Shown here: one piece after another, positions 1 to 6,459 of the stretch
Position numbering within the stretch: the stretch's first letter is position 1
Layout: each line of letters begins with the position of its first letter
From: Acidobacteriota bacterium
Lineage (GTDB): Bacteria; Acidobacteriota; Terriglobia; UBA7540
Direction of reading: 5' to 3'
NCBI GenBank assembly: GCA_021780055.1
Contig: JAJXZM010000058.1
Span: forward strand, 1-6,459
DNA length: 6,459 bases
The notes under the pieces: generated by a model
Databases searched by the model: none
What the model saw: the letters and a program-made list of their open reading frames with translations, nothing else
What the model was told of the DNA's origin: nothing
Program-made: the position numbers and the translations under genes

Positions 1-2910
1 GATATCAGCACCCAGCAACCCATTCTGTTGAGTGAAAGCGCCAGGCCCGGAGAGAAGTTTGTGGTTGCCGCCTATGTGCCGCCGGGAGAAGGCCAGGCCC
101 GTATTGTCAACGCCGCCATCGAGGTTGATTATCCGCCCGAGCAGCCCAATCCGCTGACCATGCTCCAACAGATATTGGCGGTGCAGGCGGCCTCAAAAGG
201 TTTTCCGGAAGGGCAAGCAGACCGCGAGGCGCAATTGAGCGAGGCGGTCAAAGTCCTTGATTTTGCTGCTCTCGACCGAGGCGACCAGAAAGCGTTTGAC
301 CGTTCTCTGGCCGCTGCCGACGCGAAAATGCAGCCGCTGGCAAAGTGGATGAAGGAATTCACGATCCTTGCCGTGGGCAATGCTCACATCGATCTGGCCT
401 GGCTGTGGCCGTGGACGGAAACCGTGGAAGTGGTCCGCGACACATTCGGTACGGCTGTGGAATTGATGGACGAATATCCCGGGTTTATATTTGCCCAGTC
501 CACTGCCCAGGACTTCCTTTGGCTGGAAAAGAAATATCCCGAGTTGTTCAAAGATATCCAAAAGCGGGTTAAAGACGGCCGATGGGAAATGGTGGGCGGA
601 ATGTGGTGCGAACCCGACCTCAATATGCCTTGTGGCGAGTCGCTGGTTCGCCAGCTTCTGACGGGCAAGCGTTACTTTAAGCAGAAATTCGGCGTTGATG
701 TGAAAATTGGCTGGAACCCGGATTCGTTCGGATACAGCCGGCAACTGCCGCAGATCTACAAACGTTCGGGCGTCGATTACTTTGTAACGCAGAAGATGGG
801 CTGGAACGATACAGTGCCACTGCCCTATAAGCTGTTTCAATGGGAGGCGCCGGACGGCAGCCGCGTGCTCACCTACTTCCCCCACGATTACGTGAACGGG
901 ATCAATCCTGTTCAGTGCGCTGAGTACATTGGCGAGGATACTTCGCTCTGTTCGGGCTTCCATACCCAGATGTTGCTTTACGGCATTGGCGACCATGGAG
1001 GCGGTCCTACCCGCCAGATGCTGGATGCTGCCGTGCGCTGGCAGAAGTCTCCGAACGCAGCCTTCCCGAACTTCAAGTTCACCACGGCGCAAACGTTTTT
1101 TGATGAGGTCGATCAGAACCTCTCATCATTGAACCTTCCAGTCTGGAACAATGAAATGTATCTCCAGTTTCATCGCGGGACATATACGTCGCAGGCGGAC
1201 AGCAAGCAGCGCATGCGCCAGATGGAACGCCTGCTCCTGAATGCGGAGAGATTTTCATCGCTCGCCATGCTGAAAGGACGCAAGTACCCGCAGGACGAGT
1301 TTGAAGATTGCTGGCGGCGGGTCCTGTTCAATCAGTTTCACGATCTGATGGCGGGTTCTGGCATTCACGTAATCTACGAAGATGAAGCCGAAAGCATGGA
1401 GTTCGTCAAGCTGACGAACGAGCCGATCCTGAAGGACGCATTGAAGACCCTGGCTGTGCGTGTTGACACACGCGGGCCGGGAGTTCCGGTGGTGGTATTC
1501 AATCCCCTCAGTTGGTCCCGCACCGACGTGACGGAAGCTGAGGTGCAATCGCCGCAAATGGCGGAGTACGTCGAAGTCCGCGATGAGGAGGGCCACGCTG
1601 TTCCCTCTGCCCTTGTCTCGCACAATGACGCGACGGGAACGGTGAAAGTGCGCTTCCTGGCGCGCGCGGTCCCTGCCACGGGCCATCGCGTGTTTCATGT
1701 TGTGGCGTCCGACAGCCCGAGTCGTGCGGCATCAACGCTCAAAGCAAGCGGCCTCCACATGGAGAATGAGTTCATCAGCGTTGAAATCGATCCTAAGACG
1801 GGCTGCGTGACCAGCCTGATTAACAAGAAAGACGGGAAGAACATTCTGCGGCCCGGCGGGCACGGCAACCTGCTGGAAACGTTTGTGGACAAGCCGAAAG
1901 AGTACGACGCGTGGAACATCGATCCGGACTATGAAAAGTTCAAGACCGAGTTGCTGGATGCTGATGAAGTGAAGCTGGTGGAAAATACGCCGGTGCGCGC
2001 TGTGGTGCGAGTAAAGAAGCACTTCCAGAACTCCGCTTTCGTTCAGGATATCTGCATGTATCCACAAGTAGCTCGCGTAGATGTGCACATGCAAGCGGAC
2101 TGGCACGAGCGCCACATCGTACTGAAGGTGGCGTTCCCCCTGGATATTAAGCCGCTGAATGCGACGTATGAAATACCCTATGGCACGGTTGAGCGCCCGG
2201 CGATCCCGCACGTGCCCGGCAAGCCGCCTGTACCGTTCACTGAAGCAACGGAGATCAGCGTCAAACACCCCCAATACGATCCGCTGCTGGCGCAGGAAGC
2301 GGAGTTTGAAGTCTGCGCGCAACAGTGGGGCGACCTGTCGGAGAATGGCCGCGGATTCAGCCTGCTAAACCGCGACAAATACGGCTACGACACGTTTGAG
2401 CCGGGGACCATTCGCCTGACGCTGCTTCGCTCGCCGATCGATCCCGATCCGCACGCCGACCAGGGATTCCACGCGTTCACTTACGCGATGTATCCACACG
2501 CGGGCAACTGGCTGGAGGCGGAAACCGAATTGAGCGCCTATGAGTTTAACTATAGGCTTCTGCCGGTGGTGTCCGTGGTTCACGAAGGCTCCCTCCCGGC
2601 ATCGCATTCGTTTGTGCAGATTGAGCCCAAAAATGTGATTCTGACTTCGGTGAAAAAAGCGGAAGACGATAATGCAGTGATCTTCCGGTTCTACGAATTC
2701 GAGGGCAAGCCATCACAAGTGCGTTTGCGCCTGCCGGAAGCGGCAACCGGGGCCGTCCAGACCAACCTGATGGAGAAGGAAGAGAAAACACTTTCCCTTG
2801 AGGCAGGCGGGACAGAGGTGGCCCTCCCTATCGGCAAATATGAGATCGCTACCGTGAAGGTCACCTTCAAGCATGACGCCGGCGCTGCGCCGCCGCCCTA
2901 CGACGTTTAG
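1..2910 (+). CDS. GH38 alpha-mannosidase, 5'-partial
   Basis: Retaining alpha-mannosidase of glycoside hydrolase family 38, a zinc enzyme that removes alpha-linked mannose from glycans or oligosaccharides. The frame is open from base 1 (969 residues seen, counted from base 1). The TTG at 28 is only the first start-like codon in the window, and the residues before it (QPILL) continue the domain, so the real start and any signal peptide lie upstream. Catalytic motifs: HIDLAWLW (H129 and D131, zinc ligands), NPDSFGY (D241, nucleophile and zinc ligand), GDHGGGPTR (330-338, D331 likely in the acid/base region), YLQFHRGTYTSQ (387-398) and NQFHD (H447, fourth zinc ligand). The C-terminal beta domains carry NRDKYGYD (790-797) and LLRSP (808-812), typical of bacterial and Ams1/MAN2C1-like members. 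The GDxGGGPT motif also points to that subgroup rather than to Golgi mannosidase II. Substrate and cell location cannot be read from this sequence. Ends with TAG, directly before hypF in the same frame. Confidence 0.95.
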   Translation, partial: DISTQQPILLSESARPGEKFVVAAYVPPGEGQARIVNAAIEVDYPPEQPNPLTMLQQILAVQAASKGFPEGQADREAQLSEAVKVLDFAALDRGDQKAFDRSLAAADAKMQPLAKWMKEFTILAVGNAHIDLAWLWPWTETVEVVRDTFGTAVELMDEYPGFIFAQSTAQDFLWLEKKYPELFKDIQKRVKDGRWEMVGGMWCEPDLNMPCGESLVRQLLTGKRYFKQKFGVDVKIGWNPDSFGYSRQLPQIYKRSGVDYFVTQKMGWNDTVPLPYKLFQWEAPDGSRVLTYFPHDYVNGINPVQCAEYIGEDTSLCSGFHTQMLLYGIGDHGGGPTRQMLDAAVRWQKSPNAAFPNFKFTTAQTFFDEVDQNLSSLNLPVWNNEMYLQFHRGTYTSQADSKQRMRQMERLLLNAERFSSLAMLKGRKYPQDEFEDCWRRVLFNQFHDLMAGSGIHVIYEDEAESMEFVKLTNEPILKDALKTLAVRVDTRGPGVPVVVFNPLSWSRTDVTEAEVQSPQMAEYVEVRDEEGHAVPSALVSHNDATGTVKVRFLARAVPATGHRVFHVVASDSPSRAASTLKASGLHMENEFISVEIDPKTGCVTSLINKKDGKNILRPGGHGNLLETFVDKPKEYDAWNIDPDYEKFKTELLDADEVKLVENTPVRAVVRVKKHFQNSAFVQDICMYPQVARVDVHMQADWHERHIVLKVAFPLDIKPLNATYEIPYGTVERPAIPHVPGKPPVPFTEATEISVKHPQYDPLLAQEAEFEVCAQQWGDLSENGRGFSLLNRDKYGYDTFEPGTIRLTLLRSPIDPDPHADQGFHAFTYAMYPHAGNWLEAETELSAYEFNYRLLPVVSVVHEGSLPASHSFVQIEPKNVILTSVKKAEDDNAVIFRFYEFEGKPSQVRLRLPEAATGAVQTNLMEKEEKTLSLEAGGTEVALPIGKYEIATVKVTFKHDAGAAPPPYDV

Positions 2911-2913
2911 CAG

Positions 2914-5277
2914 GTGGTTGAGCGAAGGGAAACCGGCGGTATTGAGAACCCTTTGACGATTCGAAAGCGAATTCACATCCGCGGGATTGTTCAAGGGGTG
3001 GGATTTCGTCCCTTTGTGTACCGCCTGGCCCACCGTTTTCAGCTGGCGGGTTTTGTTCTCAACACGCCTGACGGTGTTCTGATCGAAGTCGAGGGACCGG
3101 ACCCTGCAGTAGCGACGTTTCTCCACGACCTCACGGCCAATCCGCCGCCCCTGGCTGAAATCGTGAACATTGCCGGGAGCGATCTTGCGCCGCTCGGCGA
3201 AAGTGATTTTGCGATCCGGGAAAGTGTCGAGCAGGAATTCAGCTCGGTACTTGTTTCTCCGGACGTTGCAACCTGCGACGAATGCCGGAGCGAATTCACC
3301 GAGCCCAGCAACCGGCGCTTCGGCTATCCCTTCACCAACTGCACCCATTGCGGACCTCGCTACAGCATTATTGAGGACGTCCCCTATGATCGCCCGGCCA
3401 CAACGATGCGCGAATTCCAGATGTGCGCGGAGTGCCGCGCGGAATATGATGATCCTGCCGACCGCCGTTTCCACGCTCAACCCAACGCCTGCCCGGCCTG
3501 CGGGCCCGGAGTTCGACTTGTGGATTCTCGGGGCGCCCGATTGGATATCACGGGCGGTGGTGAAGGTGGGTGCGCATCGGACCTCGACGCTATTCGTGAA
3601 GTTCGCCGGCTGCTGAAAGAAGGGAAGATTGTCGCCATCAAAGGGCTGGGCGGGTTCCATCTGGCCTGCGATGCGGAGAACGACGACGCCGTCAGGCGAT
3701 TACGGTCTCGAAAGCGACGCAGTGACAAGCCGTTTGCTTTGATGTCCGCAGACGTGCCTTCAGTGTCGCGATTCTGCATCGTTTCGGACGAAGAACGTAA
3801 GGCCCTGATGAGCGCCCGGCGTCCCATTGTTATTCTGGCGAGGCGTACAGGGTCGAGCATTTCGTCCGCGGTGGCTCCTGGCAACAATACGCTGGGCGTG
3901 ATGCTGCCTTACACTCCCCTGCATTCGTTGCTGTTTGCTGAGTGCGCTGAAGACCCGCCGGCCTTCACGGCGTTGGTGATGACCAGCGGAAACCTGAGCG
4001 AAGAGCCGATTGTTACTTCGAACTCTGAAGCTCTGTCTCGATTGGATCATGTTGCCGACGCCTTCCTTTTGCATAACCGGCGAATCCACATGCGCGTGGA
4101 CGATTCCGTCGTGCGTGTGTTTCAAGGTAAAGAGCGCGTCCTGCGGCGGTCGCGCGGATATGTTCCAAGCGTTATCGATCTCGGAGAGCCGGTCGCCGAA
4201 ATTCTGGCCTGTGGGCCGGAACTGAAAAATACCTTCTGTGTTACGCGCGGACGGCATGCGATCCTATGCCAGCACATTGGGGACCTTGAGAATTTCGAAA
4301 CGCTGGCATTTTTTGAAGAGACGCTTGCGAACCTGAAGAAATTGTTTCGCGTTGATCCGAAGTTGATTGCTTACGATCTCCACCCGCGTTACCTGAGCAC
4401 TCAATACGCGCTGGACCAGAGCGGTATTCAGACAGTGGGCGTGCAGCATCATCATGCGCACATCGCCAGTTGCATGGCGGAAAACGGCCTGAAGGGAAAA
4501 GTCATTGGCGTGGCGTTTGACGGAACCGGATACGGAACCGACGGGAAGATTTGGGGTGGGGAATTTCTGGTTGCTGATTTCGAGGGCTTCGAGCGCCGCG
4601 CGCACCTGCGCTACGTTCCTCTGCCCGGCGGCGATGCTGCAATCCGCCAGCCGTGGCGATCTGCCTTGAGCTATTTGCGGGACGCTTACCGCAATGAACT
4701 GCCCGAGGGCTTGCCGCTGCTGAGAGATATTGCGGAGAAAGAACGTGCGTTGGTATGGAAAATGTTGGAGCAGGGAATCAACACCGTCGCGACCTCATCG
4801 TGCGGTCGGCTATTCGATGCCGTGGCGTCCATTCTGGGGTTGCGACACGAAAGCAACTTTGAAGCACAGGCGGCCATCGAGCTGGAAAGCGCGGCGCGTC
4901 AAGGAACAGGAGGAGTGTACCCCTTTCAGGTTGAGTTTGACGAACCCTGGCAGATCGACGTTCGCCCGGTGATAGAATCGATTGTGAATGAGATGCAGCA
5001 GCGTGTTGATAGCGGTGTGATTGCGGCACGGTTCCATAACACGCTGGCCGAAATGATTGCTCAAGTCTGCCGAAAGTTGCGCAGTGACGGAGGGCCAAAC
5101 ATAGTCTGCCTGAGCGGGGGAACATTCCAAAACATGTTCCTGTTGGAGCGCACGTTTTTCGCCCTAGGTGAACTCGGATTCGACGTCTGTTTGCAAGCGA
5201 AGGTGCCTGCGAACGACGGCGGAATTTCGCTGGGTCAGGCAGTGATTGCGAACGCTGCCATCAGAAAGGAACACTGA
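2914..5277 (+). CDS. hypF: Carbamoyltransferase HypF, [NiFe]-hydrogenase maturation
   Basis: HypF converts carbamoyl phosphate and ATP to carbamoyl-adenylate and passes the carbamoyl group to the C-terminal cysteine of HypE, where it is dehydrated to the cyanide ligand of the NiFe centre; it is cytoplasmic. Counting from GTG 2914 (787 residues, about normal length): acylphosphatase-like domain with VQGVGFRPF (26-34; R32 and N50 are the expected catalytic pair); paired zinc fingers with cysteines 121/124, 143/146, 171/174 and 193/196 in the classic CX2C-X18-CX2C-X24-CX2C-X18-CX2C spacing; YrdC-like domain with KGLGGFHL (243-250) and KRRSDKPFALM (267-277); Kae1-like domain with HHHAH (512-516), FDGTGYG (535-541), SSCGRLFDA (628-636), LSGGTFQN (733-740) and ANDGGISLGQA (766-776). 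All domains are intact. The start is uncertain: GTG 2914 has no clear Shine-Dalgarno, and TTG 2953 would give a more usual short N-terminus (774 residues). Only three bases separate GTG 2914 from the mannosidase stop; hypC follows after two. Confidence 0.97.
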   Translation: MVERRETGGIENPLTIRKRIHIRGIVQGVGFRPFVYRLAHRFQLAGFVLNTPDGVLIEVEGPDPAVATFLHDLTANPPPLAEIVNIAGSDLAPLGESDFAIRESVEQEFSSVLVSPDVATCDECRSEFTEPSNRRFGYPFTNCTHCGPRYSIIEDVPYDRPATTMREFQMCAECRAEYDDPADRRFHAQPNACPACGPGVRLVDSRGARLDITGGGEGGCASDLDAIREVRRLLKEGKIVAIKGLGGFHLACDAENDDAVRRLRSRKRRSDKPFALMSADVPSVSRFCIVSDEERKALMSARRPIVILARRTGSSISSAVAPGNNTLGVMLPYTPLHSLLFAECAEDPPAFTALVMTSGNLSEEPIVTSNSEALSRLDHVADAFLLHNRRIHMRVDDSVVRVFQGKERVLRRSRGYVPSVIDLGEPVAEILACGPELKNTFCVTRGRHAILCQHIGDLENFETLAFFEETLANLKKLFRVDPKLIAYDLHPRYLSTQYALDQSGIQTVGVQHHHAHIASCMAENGLKGKVIGVAFDGTGYGTDGKIWGGEFLVADFEGFERRAHLRYVPLPGGDAAIRQPWRSALSYLRDAYRNELPEGLPLLRDIAEKERALVWKMLEQGINTVATSSCGRLFDAVASILGLRHESNFEAQAAIELESAARQGTGGVYPFQVEFDEPWQIDVRPVIESIVNEMQQRVDSGVIAARFHNTLAEMIAQVCRKLRSDGGPNIVCLSGGTFQNMFLLERTFFALGELGFDVCLQAKVPANDGGISLGQAVIANAAIRKEH
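5265..5270 (+). promoter_or_regulatory. Ribosome binding site of hypC
   Basis: AAAGGA lies in the last codons of hypF, nine bases before the ATG at 5280, a normal Shine-Dalgarno distance. It fixes the hypC start and suggests hypC translation is coupled to hypF, because ribosomes finishing hypF stop only two bases before the hypC start. Confidence 0.65.
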
Positions 5278-5279
5278 AA

Positions 5280-5576
5280 ATGTGCCTGGGAATTCCGGGA
5301 CAGGTCGTTTCCCTGGAAGATGCTGGCGGGCTTCGTATGGGTAGGGTCCGGTTTGGGGAAATTGTGCGTGAGGCGTGCCTGGAATATGTCCCGGAAGTTG
5401 CGGAGGGTGATTACGTGATTGTCCACGCCGGCTTTGCGATCAGCCGCGTGAATGAGGAGGAAGCGGCGCGCACCTACCAGCTTCTGGAAGAAATGGGGCA
5501 ACTGCAAGAACTCGATTCGGATGGTGAGGACGAGGGAGGCAGCGAGGATACATCGGCTGGCGGCGAACCTCGTTAA
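5280..5576 (+). CDS. hypC: Hydrogenase maturation chaperone HypC (HypC/HupF family)
   Basis: HypC is a small cytoplasmic chaperone that binds HypD, takes part in carrying the Fe(CN)2CO unit, and delivers it to the precursor of the hydrogenase large subunit. The 98-residue protein begins with the diagnostic MCLGIPGQV. Cys2, exposed after removal of Met1, is the essential iron-ligating residue, so the ATG at 5280 must be the start. The core is an OB-fold-like barrel and includes GDYVIVHAGFAIS (43-55) with the conserved H49, followed by a helix rich in Glu (59-72). Residues 77-98 form an acidic, probably disordered tail (nine Asp/Glu and one basic residue) that makes the protein somewhat longer than the usual 75-90 residues. 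It sits between hypF and hypD, the partner with which it forms a complex. The paralogue HybG has the same fold, so the exact hydrogenase served cannot be told. Confidence 0.97.
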   Translation: MCLGIPGQVVSLEDAGGLRMGRVRFGEIVREACLEYVPEVAEGDYVIVHAGFAISRVNEEEAARTYQLLEEMGQLQELDSDGEDEGGSEDTSAGGEPR

Positions 5577-5594
5577 TCTGCGGAGCAAAGTTTC

Positions 5595-5600
5595 AAAGAG
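5595..5600 (+). promoter_or_regulatory. Probable weak ribosome binding site of hypD
   Basis: AAAGAG ends six bases before the ATG at 5607. It is only a partial match to the Shine-Dalgarno consensus, but it is the best candidate in the 30-base gap between hypC and hypD. The gap shows no terminator-like hairpin, so hypC and hypD are likely co-transcribed. Confidence 0.4.
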
Positions 5601-5606
5601 CGATCG

Positions 5607-6459
5607 ATGAAGTATCTGGACGAATACCGTGATGCGGCGTTGGCGCAGGCGTTGCTGGACAAGATCCGGCGGGTGCAGAAGCGGCCCTGGATGCTGATGG
5701 AAGTGTGCGGCGGGCAGACACACTCCATCGTTAAGTACGGAGTCGACGATCTGCTTCCCAAGGAAATTGAACTAGTCCATGGGCCGGGATGTCCGGTGTG
5801 CGTCACGCCGCTGGAACTGATCGACAAAGCGCATGCCATTGCGTCCCGGCCGGATGTCATCTTCTGTTCATTTGGAGACATGCTACGCGTGCCGGGATCG
5901 GAATGTGATCTGCTGACGGTGAGATCGCGCGGCGCCGATGTGCGCGTGGTTTACTCGCCGCTCGAATGCCTGAAGATCGCGCGCAATCACCCGGACAAAC
6001 AGGTTGTTTTCTTCGCCATCGGCTTTGAAACCACGGCGCCTGCAAACGCCATGCTGGTGTCGCGCGCCAAGCACGAGGGGATTGAAAATATCTCGGTGCT
6101 GGTTTCGCACGTGCTGGTGCCCCCGGCTCTGGAGGCGATTCTTGAGTCACCTGTGAACCGTGTGCAGGGATTTCTCGGCCCGGGGCATGTGTGCGCCATC
6201 ATGGGATATCGTGAATACGAGGCGATCAGCGTGCGCTACAAGGTCCCGATCGTCATCACGGGTTTTGAGCCGGTTGATCTGCTGGAAGGCGTACTGATGG
6301 TGGTAACGCAGCTTGAAGAAGGCCGGGCGGAAGTCGAAAACCAGTACGCGCGTGCTGTGACGCGCGACGGGAACCTTGCGGCGCAGCAGCTTGTTTCCAG
6401 CGTGTTTGAAGTGTGCCAGCGCAAGTGGCGCGGGGTCGGCCCCATTCCGCACAGCGGCT
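5607..6459 (+). CDS. hypD: Hydrogenase maturation protein HypD, 3'-partial
   Basis: HypD is an iron-sulfur protein that, with HypC, forms the scaffold where iron receives its CN and CO ligands; it accepts cyanide from HypE. It is cytoplasmic. The first 284 codons are in the window and the frame is still open at the right edge; family members are about 360-380 residues, so roughly 80-100 residues, including the C-terminal cysteines that bind the 4Fe-4S cluster, are missing. The ATG at 5607 gives the usual short N-terminus (MKYLDEYRD). Signature motifs: CGGQTHSI (34-41), [10 protein letters not shown] (59-68), GFETTAP (139-145), [10 protein letters not shown] (191-200) and GFEPVDLL. C34, C62 and C65 have the same spacing as the essential Cys41, Cys69 and Cys72 of the E. 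coli protein. The order hypC-hypD suggests hypE next, beyond the window. Confidence 0.97.
   Translation, partial: MKYLDEYRDAALAQALLDKIRRVQKRPWMLMEVCGGQTHSIVKYGVDDLLPKEIELVHGPGCPVCVTPLELIDKAHAIASRPDVIFCSFGDMLRVPGSECDLLTVRSRGADVRVVYSPLECLKIARNHPDKQVVFFAIGFETTAPANAMLVSRAKHEGIENISVLVSHVLVPPALEAILESPVNRVQGFLGPGHVCAIMGYREYEAISVRYKVPIVITGFEPVDLLEGVLMVVTQLEEGRAEVENQYARAVTRDGNLAAQQLVSSVFEVCQRKWRGVGPIPHSG

Noticed and set aside
28..30. TTG as the start of the mannosidase
   Set aside because: The frame is open to base 1, the residues before it fit the same domain, and GH38 proteins of this subgroup have a longer N-terminal region; the gene is cut by the window edge.
193..1092. 299-codon open frame on the - strand inside the mannosidase
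   Set aside because: Opposite the catalytic core of GH38, no recognisable motif, no independent start signal seen.
3170..3616. 148-codon + strand frame within hypF
   Set aside because: Overlaps the zinc-finger region of hypF in another frame and looks like low-complexity shadow sequence rich in Ala, Arg and Ser.
2713..3660. 315-codon open frame on the - strand across the mannosidase-hypF junction
   Set aside because: It lies opposite two clearly conserved coding regions and its translation shows no recognisable domain; it is a by-product of GC-rich codon usage on the + strand.
5577..5606. Possible terminator or promoter between hypC and hypD
   Set aside because: Only 30 bases, no GC-rich hairpin with a T run and no convincing -35/-10 pair; the CGATCG palindrome at 5601-5606 is too short to mean much.

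Overview
All genes that can be supported lie on the + strand and are tightly packed. The order is a bacterial GH38 alpha-mannosidase (5' end cut off by the window), hypF, hypC and hypD (3' end cut off). The last three are accessory genes for maturing the active site of [NiFe]-hydrogenases. No RNA gene, mobile element, repeat array, CRISPR or terminator is visible, and no non-coding gap exceeds about 45 bases.

Layout: bases 1-2910 are the alpha-mannosidase, open from the first base, so its true start lies upstream. hypF follows almost at once (GTG at 2914 or TTG at 2953, ending at 5277). hypC starts at 5280 behind a Shine-Dalgarno-like AAAGGA inside the end of hypF. hypD starts at 5607 after a 30-base gap and runs off the right edge. 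The spacing fits one transcript, at least for hypF-hypC-hypD. Whether the mannosidase shares it functionally or is only an upstream neighbour cannot be decided here.

How the genes work together: HypF uses carbamoyl phosphate and ATP to make the carbamoyl group that becomes the cyanide ligand on HypE. HypC and HypD form the scaffold on which the Fe(CN)2CO unit is assembled before transfer to the hydrogenase large subunit. All key cysteines and motifs of HypF, HypC and the visible part of HypD are present, so the pathway looks functional. HypE, HypA, HypB and the hydrogenase are not in the window and should be nearby or elsewhere in the genome.

Organism: a bacterium with moderately high GC, compact same-strand genes and frequent non-ATG or weak-SD starts. 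A large GH38 enzyme beside hyp genes would suit a soil or sediment polysaccharide degrader such as an Acidobacteriota member, but that is only a guess from general style. I found no convincing new biological system. The most unusual local detail is that the mannosidase and hypF share one reading frame, separated by a single TAG, with no good ATG or Shine-Dalgarno for hypF.
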